DNA of 64,000 bases. It comes from Streptomyces koelreuteriae (GTDB lineage: Bacteria; Actinomycetota; Actinomycetes; Streptomycetales; Streptomycetaceae). Under the pieces are notes generated by a model. That model made no database searches, was not told the DNA's origin, and saw only the letters and a program-made list of their open reading frames with translations. Within the stretch, counting starts at the first letter, position 1. Every line of letters starts with the position of its first letter. A program made the translations under genes and the position numbers. This document shows positions 26,336 to 33,681 of the stretch, one piece after another. Location: assembly GCF_018604545.1 (NCBI RefSeq), contig NZ_CP075896.1, positions 2,852,001 to 2,916,000 of the forward strand. Reading direction: 5' to 3'.

Positions 26336-26365
26336 CTGTCACCGGCCGCCCGCAGCCGGTGACAG
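26336..26365. terminator. Bidirectional hairpin closing the STAND-CHAT operon
   Basis: Bases 26336-26346 (CTGTCACCGGC) pair perfectly with 26355-26365 (GCCGGTGACAG), an 11-bp stem with an 8-base loop, plus two possible wobble pairs. It lies between the converging small gene and the 26395 minus-strand gene. Confidence 0.8.
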
Positions 26366-26394
26366 TGCGCTGCCGACGGGCGGCAGCCGGGTGG

Positions 26395-26706
26395 TCAGCC
26401 GTTCGCGGACGGCTTCTTCGCGGACCCGGCGGCGCTCTCGGCGGAACCCTTCGACTCCACGGACTCCGACTCCGACTCCGGCTTCGGCTCCGCAGCCGCC
26501 TCCGCCTGGTCGGCCTTGGGGTCCGGGACCTGGGTGAAGTCGACCCTGTTCATGTGCCGGCTCATGGACTTCATCAGGGCCCACACCGCCAGGGCCATCG
26601 CCGCGAAGACGATGAAGCCGAGGACGCCGGGGGTGACCTTGTCCTCGTCGACCTCCTTGGCGAAGGAGACGAGGTGCGTCATTGCCAGGCTTGCGCTTGC
26701 GCTCAT
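26395..26706 (-). CDS. Small membrane protein downstream of mca
   Basis: A 103-residue protein with one membrane helix (about residues 25-46, TPGVLGFIVFAAMALAVWAL) and a long acidic/Ser-rich tail ending in KKPSANG. The function is unknown. The ATG at 26706 starts one base after the mca stop without its own Shine-Dalgarno, indicating translational coupling; alternative starts lie at 26715 and 26682. Conserved pairing with mca in actinomycetes, as I recall, suggests a link to mycothiol conjugate export or just operon housekeeping. Confidence 0.8.
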   Translation of the reverse strand: MSASASLAMTHLVSFAKEVDEDKVTPGVLGFIVFAAMALAVWALMKSMSRHMNRVDFTQVPDPKADQAEAAAEPKPESESESVESKGSAESAAGSAKKPSANG

Positions 26707-26707
26707 G

Positions 26708-27589
26708 TCAGGCATTGTCGCGGACGCCCGCGAAGAGGTCGTCCTCGGGGAGGGAAGTATCGGCGAGCGACTTCGCCAGCTCGTACTCCTCCGTCGGCCA
26801 GACCTCCTTCTGGATGTCCATCGGCACCCGGAACCAGCCCCCGTCCGGATCGATCTGCGTGGCGTGCGCGATCAGCGCCTTGTCACGGATCTCGTAGAAG
26901 TCGGCGCAGGGGACGTGCGTGGTGAGTGTGCGCTGCTTCATACCGAACTCGTCCCAGCGCTTGAGCCAGTCCCCGTACGGCGACTCCAGGCCCCGGTCGA
27001 GCATCGCCTGGTGCAGCGCCTCGGTGCGGGGGCGGTTGAAGCCCTGGTTGTAGTACATCTTCAGCGGCTGGTACGCCGGGCCGTACTCGGCCTCCGGGTA
27101 CTTCTCGGTGTCCGCCGCCCCCTCGAACGCGACCATCGAGATCTTGTGGGTCATGATGTGGTCGGGGTGCGGGTAGCCGCCGTTCTCGTCGTAGGTGGTG
27201 ATCACCTGGGGGCGGAAGGCGCGGATCTTCCGCACCAGCTCTCCGGCCGCCACGTCGACGTCCTCCAGGGCGAAGCAGCCCTCCGGCAGCGGCGGCAGCG
27301 GGTCGCCCTCGGGCAGCCCCGAGTCGACGAAGCCGAGCCACTCCTGCTTGACCCCGAGGATCTCCCGGGCCTCGTCCATCTCCTTCTTGCGTACCTCGTG
27401 GATGTGCTCCTCGATGTACTTGTCGCCCTGAAGCTTGGGATTGAGGATGGAGCCGCGCTCCCCGCCCGTGCAGGTCACGACCAGCACGTCCACCCCCTCG
27501 GACACGTACTTCGCCATGGTGGCCGCGCCCTTGCTCGACTCGTCGTCGGGGTGGGCGTGAACGGCCATCAGTCGCAACTGGTCAGTCAA
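26708..27589 (-). CDS. mca: Mycothiol S-conjugate amidase
   Basis: A 293-residue zinc metalloenzyme that cleaves mycothiol S-conjugates into a mercapturic acid and glucosaminyl-inositol for detoxification. The LmbE/PIG-L fold motif AVHAHPDDESSKGAATM carries the metal ligands His and Asp, and the second motif is YPHPDHIMTH. The length and the CTGGERGSILNP segment distinguish Mca from MshB. The start is TTG at 27589, with GAGG nine bases upstream. It gives the same N-terminus as known Mca proteins, whereas the next ATG would remove the first strand. The gene is divergent from the DUF4307 gene. Confidence 0.95.
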   Translation of the reverse strand: MTDQLRLMAVHAHPDDESSKGAATMAKYVSEGVDVLVVTCTGGERGSILNPKLQGDKYIEEHIHEVRKKEMDEAREILGVKQEWLGFVDSGLPEGDPLPPLPEGCFALEDVDVAAGELVRKIRAFRPQVITTYDENGGYPHPDHIMTHKISMVAFEGAADTEKYPEAEYGPAYQPLKMYYNQGFNRPRTEALHQAMLDRGLESPYGDWLKRWDEFGMKQRTLTTHVPCADFYEIRDKALIAHATQIDPDGGWFRVPMDIQKEVWPTEEYELAKSLADTSLPEDDLFAGVRDNA

Positions 27590-27737
27590 GACTCAATCCT
27601 CAGTAAGTCGGCGCCCTGTGTGCGTCGGCGCAATCAGCGGCTTCTATAGTGACCGAACCGGGGGACGAATAATTCCGGGACCGGGCCACAGGGCCTCTCC
27701 CGGCCCCTTCGCCCGGGCCCCTGCCAGGAGGACGATC

Positions 27738-28136
27738 ATGAGTACGGCGAGCACGCGACTGCCCGAGGGCCGTTACGGCCGTACCTCGGACGAGCGCGCC
27801 GACCGCAAGCTCAAGATCATCGGGTCCGTCCTCGCGGTGGCGCTGCTCGGCCTGGTCGGCTGGTTCGGCTACCACTACGTCGTCAAGAACGAGATCAGCG
27901 CCGAAGTGATCAGCTTCGAGCCCGGCAAGGAATCCGTGAAGGTGCATCTGGAGGTCCGCAAGGACGCCGGTGCCGCCGGCTACTGCACCGTGCGCTCACA
28001 GGCCGAGGACGGTTCCGTGGTGGGCCGGGCCGAAGTGCGCTTCGACGGGGACGACACCGTCATCGACAAGGTCTTCACGCTGCGCACGACCTCACCCGGG
28101 ACGACCGCTGAGCTGCAGGGCTGCCAGGCCGACTGA
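27738..28136 (+). CDS. DUF4307 family membrane protein
   Basis: A 132-residue protein with a basic N-terminus (LPEGRYGRTSDERADRK), one membrane helix (about residues 28-48) and an extracytoplasmic beta-rich domain with two cysteines (GYCTVRS, QGCQAD) that may form a disulfide. This layout fits DUF4307, found beside mca and greA in actinomycetes. The role is unknown. AGGAGG precedes the ATG at 27738. Confidence 0.85.
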   Translation: MSTASTRLPEGRYGRTSDERADRKLKIIGSVLAVALLGLVGWFGYHYVVKNEISAEVISFEPGKESVKVHLEVRKDAGAAGYCTVRSQAEDGSVVGRAEVRFDGDDTVIDKVFTLRTTSPGTTAELQGCQAD

Positions 28137-28315
28137 GGCCGCCAGGACGTCACCTGCAATACGCAGCGGCTGACCTGCGTTGACGCGATTCTGGTGGCTT
28201 ATGTCCTCCCCCTTCTGCTCCTGAATTGTTAGGCTCGTGGTTTCGCCCATCCGTGAAGGAACATTCTTCTGGGTAGGGCGATGCTTTGTATTCCCAGTAC
28301 CTACGAGGAGCACCT

Positions 28316-28813
28316 GTGACCCAGACCAGCGAGAACGTCACCTGGCTGACCCAGGAGGCGTACAACAAGCTCAAGGCTGAGCTTGCGCACCTTACTGGTC
28401 CCGCGCGAACGGAGATCTCCGCGAAGATCGCCGCTGCGCGCGAGGAGGGCGACCTGCGTGAGAACGGCGGGTACCACGCGGCCAAGGAGGAACAGGGCAA
28501 GCAGGAACTCCGTGTGCGCCAGCTCACCCAGCTTCTCGAGAGCGCGAAGGTCGGCGAGGCGCCCGCAGCGGACGGTGCGGTGGCGCCCGGCATGGTCGTC
28601 ACGATCGCGTTCGACGGCGACGAGGACGACACGCTGACGTTCCTGCTCGCCTCACGCGAATACGCGAGCTCCGACATCGAGACGTACTCGCCGCAGTCCC
28701 CGCTGGGCTCCGGCGTGATCGGCCACAAGGTCGGCGAGGACGCCGAGTACGAGCTGCCGAACGGCAAGAAGGCCTCGGTGAAGATCATCAAGGCCGACCC
28801 GTACGACGGCTGA
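28316..28813 (+). CDS. greA: Transcription elongation factor GreA
   Basis: A 165-residue Gre factor that stimulates transcript cleavage by backtracked RNA polymerase. The N-terminal coiled coil contains LTQEAYNKLKAELAHL and the tip motif EEGDLRENGGYHAAKEEQ with the acidic residues that reach the polymerase active site. The C-terminal FKBP-like domain ends SVKIIKADPYDG. The start is GTG at 28316 with GAGGAG seven bases before it. A perfect hairpin follows the stop. Confidence 0.96.
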   Translation: MTQTSENVTWLTQEAYNKLKAELAHLTGPARTEISAKIAAAREEGDLRENGGYHAAKEEQGKQELRVRQLTQLLESAKVGEAPAADGAVAPGMVVTIAFDGDEDDTLTFLLASREYASSDIETYSPQSPLGSGVIGHKVGEDAEYELPNGKKASVKIIKADPYDG

Positions 28814-28834
28814 CCCGCCCGTCGAGCCTCGACC

Positions 28835-28865
28835 TGCCCCCGGTGTCGCTGCGGCACCGGGGGCA
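28835..28865. terminator. Perfect hairpin after greA
   Basis: TGCCCCCGGTG (28835-28845) pairs with CACCGGGGGCA (28855-28865), 11 bp with a 9-base loop. It lies between convergent greA and the ABC permease gene. Confidence 0.85.
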
Positions 28866-28878
28866 TCGTCATGCCGTG

Positions 28879-29736
28879 TCACGCCGTCGCCGACCGGTAC
28901 TTGCGCACCGCCAGGGTCCGGAAGACGACCAGGATGAGGATCGAGTAGATCAACGAGGCCCAGACCGGGTGCTGCATGGGCCAGGCGTCCGACGGTGACT
29001 GGCCCGGGTTGGCGAACAGCACACGGCAGGCCTGGACCGTGGCACTGAAGGGGTTCCACTCGGCGATGTGGCGCAGCCACGGGGTCATATGGCTGGTGTC
29101 CACGAAGGCGTTCGAGATGAATGTGACCGGGAAGAGCCAGATGAGCCCGCTGGACGTGGCCGCCTCGGGGGTTCTGACGGACATGCCGATCAGGGCGCCG
29201 ATCCAGGTGAACGCGTAACCGAGCAGGAGCAGCAGGCCGAAGGCGCCGAGCACCTTGCCGGCGTTGGTGCTGCCGTCCGACCCGACGCGCCAGCCCACCA
29301 GGAGGGCGACCACCGCGAGCACCACCAGGGTCAGGGCCGTCTGCACCGAGTCGGCGAGGGTGCGCCCGGTGAGCACCGCGCCGCGTGCCATGGGCAGGGA
29401 GCGGAAGCGGTCGATGAGGCCCTTGTGCATGTCGTCGGCGATGCCCGCGCCTGAGCTGGCGGTGGCGAAGGTGACGGTCTGCGCGAAGATGCCGGCCATC
29501 AGGAAGTTCTTGTAGTCGACGGCGCTGGTGCTGCTGCCGATCTGCATGGAACCGCCGAAGACATAGGTGAAGAGCACCACGAACATGATGGGCTGGATCA
29601 GCCCGTAGATAATCATCTCGGGGATGCGGGACATTCTGATCAGATTGCGTTTCGCAACGACCATCGAGTCCCGGATCGACTGGCTGACCGGGTTCGCGGC
29701 GGGTGCGACCCGCACGGCATCGCTGACGGCGCTCAC
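28879..29736 (-). CDS. ABC-2 type transporter permease (DrrB-like)
   Basis: A 285-residue integral membrane protein with about six hydrophobic segments and the ABC-2 pattern (GIFAQTVTFATASSGAGIADD and NPFSATVQACRVLF). It works as the membrane half of a drug or lipid exporter together with the ATPase encoded upstream. The GTG start overlaps the ATPase stop by four bases (GTGA), so the two are translationally coupled. The substrate is unknown; DrrB homologues export anthracyclines or other amphiphiles. Confidence 0.9.
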   Translation of the reverse strand: MSAVSDAVRVAPAANPVSQSIRDSMVVAKRNLIRMSRIPEMIIYGLIQPIMFVVLFTYVFGGSMQIGSSTSAVDYKNFLMAGIFAQTVTFATASSGAGIADDMHKGLIDRFRSLPMARGAVLTGRTLADSVQTALTLVVLAVVALLVGWRVGSDGSTNAGKVLGAFGLLLLLGYAFTWIGALIGMSVRTPEAATSSGLIWLFPVTFISNAFVDTSHMTPWLRHIAEWNPFSATVQACRVLFANPGQSPSDAWPMQHPVWASLIYSILILVVFRTLAVRKYRSATA

Positions 29737-30734
29737 TGGGCGGCCTCCTTGTCGACCCTCTTGTCGATCTCTTCGTCCATCTCCTCGTCCTTGGCTTCGG
29801 CCACGTGTCCCGTCAGGGACAGGAAGACGTCGTCGAGGGTCGGCCGGCGCAGGCCGATGTCGTCGATCTCGATGCCTCGGGTGTCCAGTTCCCGGATGAC
29901 CTCGGCGAGGAGCTTGGCGCCGCCGGTCACGGGCGCGGTCAGCTTGCGCATGTGCTCCTCGACGGCGGTCTCGCCCTTGCCGAAGCCGGCGAGGACCTCG
30001 GCGGCCGCCTGGATGTGCTCGCGCTCGTGCACCACGAGCTCCACGCGCTCACCGCCGGTGCGGGCCTTGAGCTGGTCGGAGGTGCCCTGGGCGATGACCC
30101 GGCCCTGGTCGACGACCGCGATGTCGTGCGCCAGGTGGTCGGCCTCTTCCAGGTACTGGGTGGTCAGCAGCAGCGTCGTACCGCCGGAGACCAGTTGCTT
30201 GATGACCTCCCACAACTGCTGGCGGTTGCGGGGGTCGAGGCCGGTCGTCGGCTCGTCCATGAACATCACGGGCGGCGAGACGACGAGGGCCGCCGCGAGG
30301 TCGAGCCGGCGGCGCATGCCTCCGGAGTAGGTCTTGGTGGGGCGGTCGGCGGCGTCCGTGAGGTGGAACTGCTCCAGCAGCTCGACCGCGCGCTCCTTCG
30401 CCGCCTTCGCCCTCATCTGGTAGAGCTGGCCGACCATCTGGAGGTTCTCACGGCCGGTCAGGTATTCGTCGACGGCCGCGAACTGGCCGGACAGGCCGAT
30501 CGAGCGGCGGACGGCGTCGGGCTGCTTGAGCACGTCGATGCCCGCGACGACCGCTCGCCCGCTGTCGGGTCGCAGCAGGGTGGTCAGGCAGCGGACGGTG
30601 GTCGTCTTACCCGCGCCGTTCGGCCCGAGCAGGCCCAGGACCGTGCCCTCGGGCACGTCCAGATCGACACCGTCCAAGGCTTTGACGTCACCGAAGGTCT
30701 TGACCAGACCTTCGGCATGGATGGCACCTGGCAT
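29733..30734 (-). CDS. ABC transporter ATP-binding protein (DrrA-like)
   Basis: A 333-residue ABC ATPase. Walker A is GPNGAGKTTT (about residue 38), the signature is YSGGMRRRLDLAAAL, Walker B is PPVMFMDEPTTGLDP, and the switch region is LLTTQYLEEAD. The C-terminal extension of about 100 residues (LRRPTLDDVFLSLTG then an acidic KDEEMDEEID tail) is characteristic of DrrA-type proteins. The ATG at 30734 follows GTGGAG. Transcription should start from the promoter at 30793-30821, which is covered by an operator. Confidence 0.92.
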   Translation of the reverse strand: MPGAIHAEGLVKTFGDVKALDGVDLDVPEGTVLGLLGPNGAGKTTTVRCLTTLLRPDSGRAVVAGIDVLKQPDAVRRSIGLSGQFAAVDEYLTGRENLQMVGQLYQMRAKAAKERAVELLEQFHLTDAADRPTKTYSGGMRRRLDLAAALVVSPPVMFMDEPTTGLDPRNRQQLWEVIKQLVSGGTTLLLTTQYLEEADHLAHDIAVVDQGRVIAQGTSDQLKARTGGERVELVVHEREHIQAAAEVLAGFGKGETAVEEHMRKLTAPVTGGAKLLAEVIRELDTRGIEIDDIGLRRPTLDDVFLSLTGHVAEAKDEEMDEEIDKRVDKEAAQ

Positions 30735-30792
30735 GTGAGTCTCCACGTCTTCGGGGATCTCCGGACAGATGAACAAGGCAGTACACGGACAC

Positions 30793-30821
30793 ACCATAAC
30801 GCGATGTATCGCGTCTCACAA
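30793..30821 (-). promoter_or_regulatory. Promoter of the DrrAB-type exporter with operator in the spacer
   Basis: On the minus strand, TTGTGA (30821-30816) and TATGGT (30798-30793) are separated by exactly 17 bases. The spacer contains the perfect inverted repeat ACGCGAT-AC-ATCGCGT (30799-30814). A repressor of TetR or PadR type bound there would block RNA polymerase. No such regulator is encoded next to it. Confidence 0.65.
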
Positions 30822-30881
30822 TCGAACTTCCCATGTCGCGTTCCGTGAGAAGAAGGGATCTTGACGGGCTCCGGCGCCGGG

Positions 30882-32111
30882 TCAGCTCATGACCGTGTAA
30901 CCCGCCTCGCGGAGCGCGCGGCCGACCTCGACGCAGTGCTCCGGGCCCTTCGTCTCCAGGTGCAGCTCGACCTCCGCCTCCGTGAGCCCGAGCCGTGGGT
31001 CGGTCCGTACATGGCTCACATCGAGGACGTTAGCGTCCACCACTGACAACACACCCAGAAGTGTGGCGAGAGCACCGGGACGGTCCGTCAGCCGCAGCCG
31101 TACGGCCAGGTAGCGGCCCTGCGCGGCCATGCCGTGCCGCAGCACCCGCTCCATCAGCACCGGGTCGACGTTGCCGCCCGAGAGCACCGCGACGACCGGC
31201 CCCTCGAAGGCGCCGGGCTCGCTCAGCAGCGCCGCGACCGGGCTCGCCCCGGCGGGCTCCACCACCAGCTTGGCCCGCTCCAGGCACAGCAGCAGCGCGG
31301 CGGACAGCTCGTCCTCGCTGACCGTGCGCACCTCGTCGACCAGCTCGCCGACGAGCCCGAACGGCACATCGCCGGGCCGTCCGACCTTGATCCCGTCGGC
31401 CATCGTCGCCGGGTTCTCCACCGTCATGGGCCGGCCCGCCGCGAGTGAGGGCGGGTAGGCCGCCGCGCCCTCCGCCTGGACTCCCACGATCCTGAGGTCC
31501 GGCCGCAGGGCCTTCACCGCGACCGCGATCCCGGCGGCGAGACCGCCCCCGCCGATGCCGACGACGATCGTGCGCGCCTCGGGGCACTGCTCGAGGATCT
31601 CCAGGCCCACCGTGCCCTGGCCCGCGATGATGTCGGGGTGGTCGAAGGGGTGGATGAACACCGCGCTCGTCTCGGCCGCGTACTCCTGCGCCGCGGCCAG
31701 CGTCTCGTCGACCACCTGGCCGTGCAGCCGCACCTCGGCCCCGTAGTCCCGGGTGGCGCTGACCTTGGGCAACGGGGCGCCCTTCGGCATGAACACCGTG
31801 GAGCGCACACCGAGCAGTGCGGACGCGAGGGCGACGCCCTGCGCGTGGTTTCCGGCGCTCGCGGCGACGACACCGGCGGCGCGCTCCTCGGGCAGCAGAC
31901 CGGCGATCCGGACGTACGCGCCGCGCAGCTTGAACGAACCGGTCCGCTGGAGGTTCTCGCACTTGAGGTGTACGGGCGCGCCGACCATCTGGGAGAGGTG
32001 CCTGCTGCCTTCCATCGCGGTCACCCGCGCCACACCCGAGAGCATCTTCTGGGCGCCGCGCACATCGTCGAGGGTGACGGGTCGCAAGGAGTCAGCCGTG
32101 CTGTAGCTCAT
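30882..32111 (-). CDS. ilvA: Threonine ammonia-lyase (threonine dehydratase) with ACT domain
   Basis: A 409-residue fold-type II PLP enzyme that converts threonine to 2-oxobutanoate and ammonia, for isoleucine synthesis or threonine breakdown. The PLP lysine is in QRTGSFKLRGAY, the phosphate-binding glycine loop is VGIGGGGLAAG, and a C-terminal ACT domain (about 330-405, starting RLRLTDRPGALATLLG) gives allosteric control. Length and single ACT domain match the shorter TdcB-like class rather than the large IlvA of E. coli. The ATG at 32111 has no strong Shine-Dalgarno, but the family N-terminus fits. Confidence 0.92.
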   Translation of the reverse strand: MSYSTADSLRPVTLDDVRGAQKMLSGVARVTAMEGSRHLSQMVGAPVHLKCENLQRTGSFKLRGAYVRIAGLLPEERAAGVVAASAGNHAQGVALASALLGVRSTVFMPKGAPLPKVSATRDYGAEVRLHGQVVDETLAAAQEYAAETSAVFIHPFDHPDIIAGQGTVGLEILEQCPEARTIVVGIGGGGLAAGIAVAVKALRPDLRIVGVQAEGAAAYPPSLAAGRPMTVENPATMADGIKVGRPGDVPFGLVGELVDEVRTVSEDELSAALLLCLERAKLVVEPAGASPVAALLSEPGAFEGPVVAVLSGGNVDPVLMERVLRHGMAAQGRYLAVRLRLTDRPGALATLLGVLSVVDANVLDVSHVRTDPRLGLTEAEVELHLETKGPEHCVEVGRALREAGYTVMS

Positions 32112-32256
32112 GACACCAGCATCGCAGTTCACAGGCGGGAACGACGGTTGTGACCAACCTCCGAGACCCGCTTTGTGAAGCGCCGGTACGACCCGCCTCC
32201 CGGCCGCGTACCCTGTCCCCCAATCAGCCAGCCCTCCACGAAGTGAGCCCCCGGCG

Positions 32257-32781
32257 ATGCCCACAACACCTGAAATGTCGATGGACATGACGACCGTCGG
32301 TGACACCGGTCTTCTCGACACGCTGCAGCACGAGGTGGCACTGTTCGCCCGCCGTGCCGAACAGACCCGGCTCGGCGGAGTCGGGCAGGTGCGCAACTCC
32401 ATGGACCGCGCCGCGTATCTCCTGCTCAACCGTCTCGACAAGGAAGGCCCGATGGGCGTCAAGGCGCTCGCCGCGAGCATGGGGATCGACTCGTCGACGG
32501 TCACCCGGCAGGTGGCTCCGCTGGTGGACACGGGTCTGGTGAAGCGCACCTCGCACCCCGAGGACGGACGCGCGGTGGTGCTCCAGCTGTCCCCGCGCGG
32601 GCAGGCCCGGCTGGAGGAAGTGCGCTCGTCGCGGCGGCAGTTGATGGCCGAGCTGACCGAGGAGTGGGAGCCGGAGGAGCGCGAGGCGTTCTGCACGCTC
32701 CTGACGCGCTTCAACAGCGCGCTGTCCGCCCGGATGGCGGTGCCGGGAGTGCCGGGGCCGGAGACGCAGTCGCCCTCCTGA
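32257..32781 (+). CDS. MarR-family transcriptional regulator
   Basis: A 174-residue winged-helix regulator. The core is GVKALAASMGIDSSTVTRQV (recognition helix) followed by the wing SHPEDGRAVVLQLSPRG, as in MarR proteins. Long terminal helices would mediate dimerisation. It is divergent from the threonine dehydratase gene with 145 bp between them, so it may regulate that gene or itself, though no clear palindrome was found there. The effector is unknown. Confidence 0.9.
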   Translation: MPTTPEMSMDMTTVGDTGLLDTLQHEVALFARRAEQTRLGGVGQVRNSMDRAAYLLLNRLDKEGPMGVKALAASMGIDSSTVTRQVAPLVDTGLVKRTSHPEDGRAVVLQLSPRGQARLEEVRSSRRQLMAELTEEWEPEEREAFCTLLTRFNSALSARMAVPGVPGPETQSPS

Positions 32782-32907
32782 GCACCGGCCGTGCGCGGCT
32801 CTTGACCGCGGGGCCGACCCTGGCCTGATATGAGACCGGGTCCTGTCGTACGCGTCCGTACGCGGCCGGGCCCGCATCCTCAGGGTCGCCGGCGGGCGGG
32901 AGGCGCG

Positions 32908-33414
32908 ATGCGGCAACGGCATGCGTCCCGGGAGACCCGTCGGGCCCGGGAGTTCGAGGCGTTCGTCGCGGGCGCGGCGGGTCGGCTGCTGCGTGCCGCC
33001 ACCCTGCTCACCGCAGAGGACCCGGACGACAACCCCCGTGCGCGGCGCCTGCTGACCCTGTCCTTGGCGCACACGTACGCGTGCTGGGACCGGCTGCGCG
33101 GCGAGGATCCCTACGACCGCACCCGCCAGTACCTCGCCACCCGCTTCGCACGCGGCACCTGGCATCACCACGGCCCGCTCGGCCGCACCCGCCCGCACCC
33201 CGCCGCACCGCTGGCCCCGCTCACTCCGCAGGAACGTCTGATCCTGGTCCTCAGGCTCTACGAGGGCGTCGCCGAGGAGCAGACGGCGGCCCTGCTCGGG
33301 CTTTCCGTGGAGCGCGTAAGGGCCATCTGTCACCGGGCGATGTCGACCCTGCTGCACCGGCAGCGGGGTCCGGCACCTGCGGTGGCGGCTTCCGCGAAGG
33401 CGGTGCCGTCATGA
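32908..33414 (+). CDS. Atypical ECF-like sigma factor
   Basis: A 168-residue protein related to sigma-70-type factors. The C-terminal part (about residues 105-150) is a convincing region-4 helix-turn-helix: LTPQERLILVLRLYEGVAEE, then TAALLGLSVERVRAICHRAM. The N-terminal region 2 is poorly conserved, with no clear -10 recognition motif, and a His/Arg/Pro-rich linker follows. GGGAGG precedes the ATG. A small membrane protein gene overlaps its stop by ATGA, as in sigma/anti-sigma pairs. It could be a dedicated sigma factor or a DNA-binding regulator derived from one. Confidence 0.75.
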   Translation: MRQRHASRETRRAREFEAFVAGAAGRLLRAATLLTAEDPDDNPRARRLLTLSLAHTYACWDRLRGEDPYDRTRQYLATRFARGTWHHHGPLGRTRPHPAAPLAPLTPQERLILVLRLYEGVAEEQTAALLGLSVERVRAICHRAMSTLLHRQRGPAPAVAASAKAVPS

Positions 33415-33659
33415 GAGGGAACGACCGCGAGGCGACCGTGCGGCGGCTGATGGAGCAGGCGCCGCGGCCCGTGCCGCCCGAGATCCACACGGAGGCGGTG
33501 CGCCGGGGCGGCCGCATGCTGCGGCGCAGGGCGCTGGCCCGCCGGATGCTGTGGCTGCTGCTGCTCACGGCGGCCGTGGCGTTCACCGTGTGGGCGCTGA
33601 CGGTCCGCCCGTGGGTGGAGCCGCCGTCGGAGACGACTCCACCCCTCACCGGCTGGTGA
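33411..33659 (+). CDS. Small single-pass membrane protein coupled to the sigma-like factor
   Basis: An 82-residue protein with a basic cytoplasmic N-terminus (about 44 residues) rich in Arg, one membrane helix (about residues 47-65, MLWLLLLTAAVAFTVWAL) and a short outside tail. The ATGA overlap with the sigma-like gene implies equal synthesis. By position it could serve as a minimal anti-sigma or tether, but it lacks a recognisable anti-sigma zinc motif. Confidence 0.8.
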   Translation: MRGNDREATVRRLMEQAPRPVPPEIHTEAVRRGGRMLRRRALARRMLWLLLLTAAVAFTVWALTVRPWVEPPSETTPPLTGW

Positions 33660-33681
33660 CCCCCGAAGGGGCCGGGCCGTT

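Noticed and set aside
26275..26394. Continuation of a gene beyond TGA 26272 toward the 26395 gene
   Set aside because: Fragments in all three frames look partly coding, but a strong terminator at 26336-26365 and shifting third-base bias argue against a longer gene.
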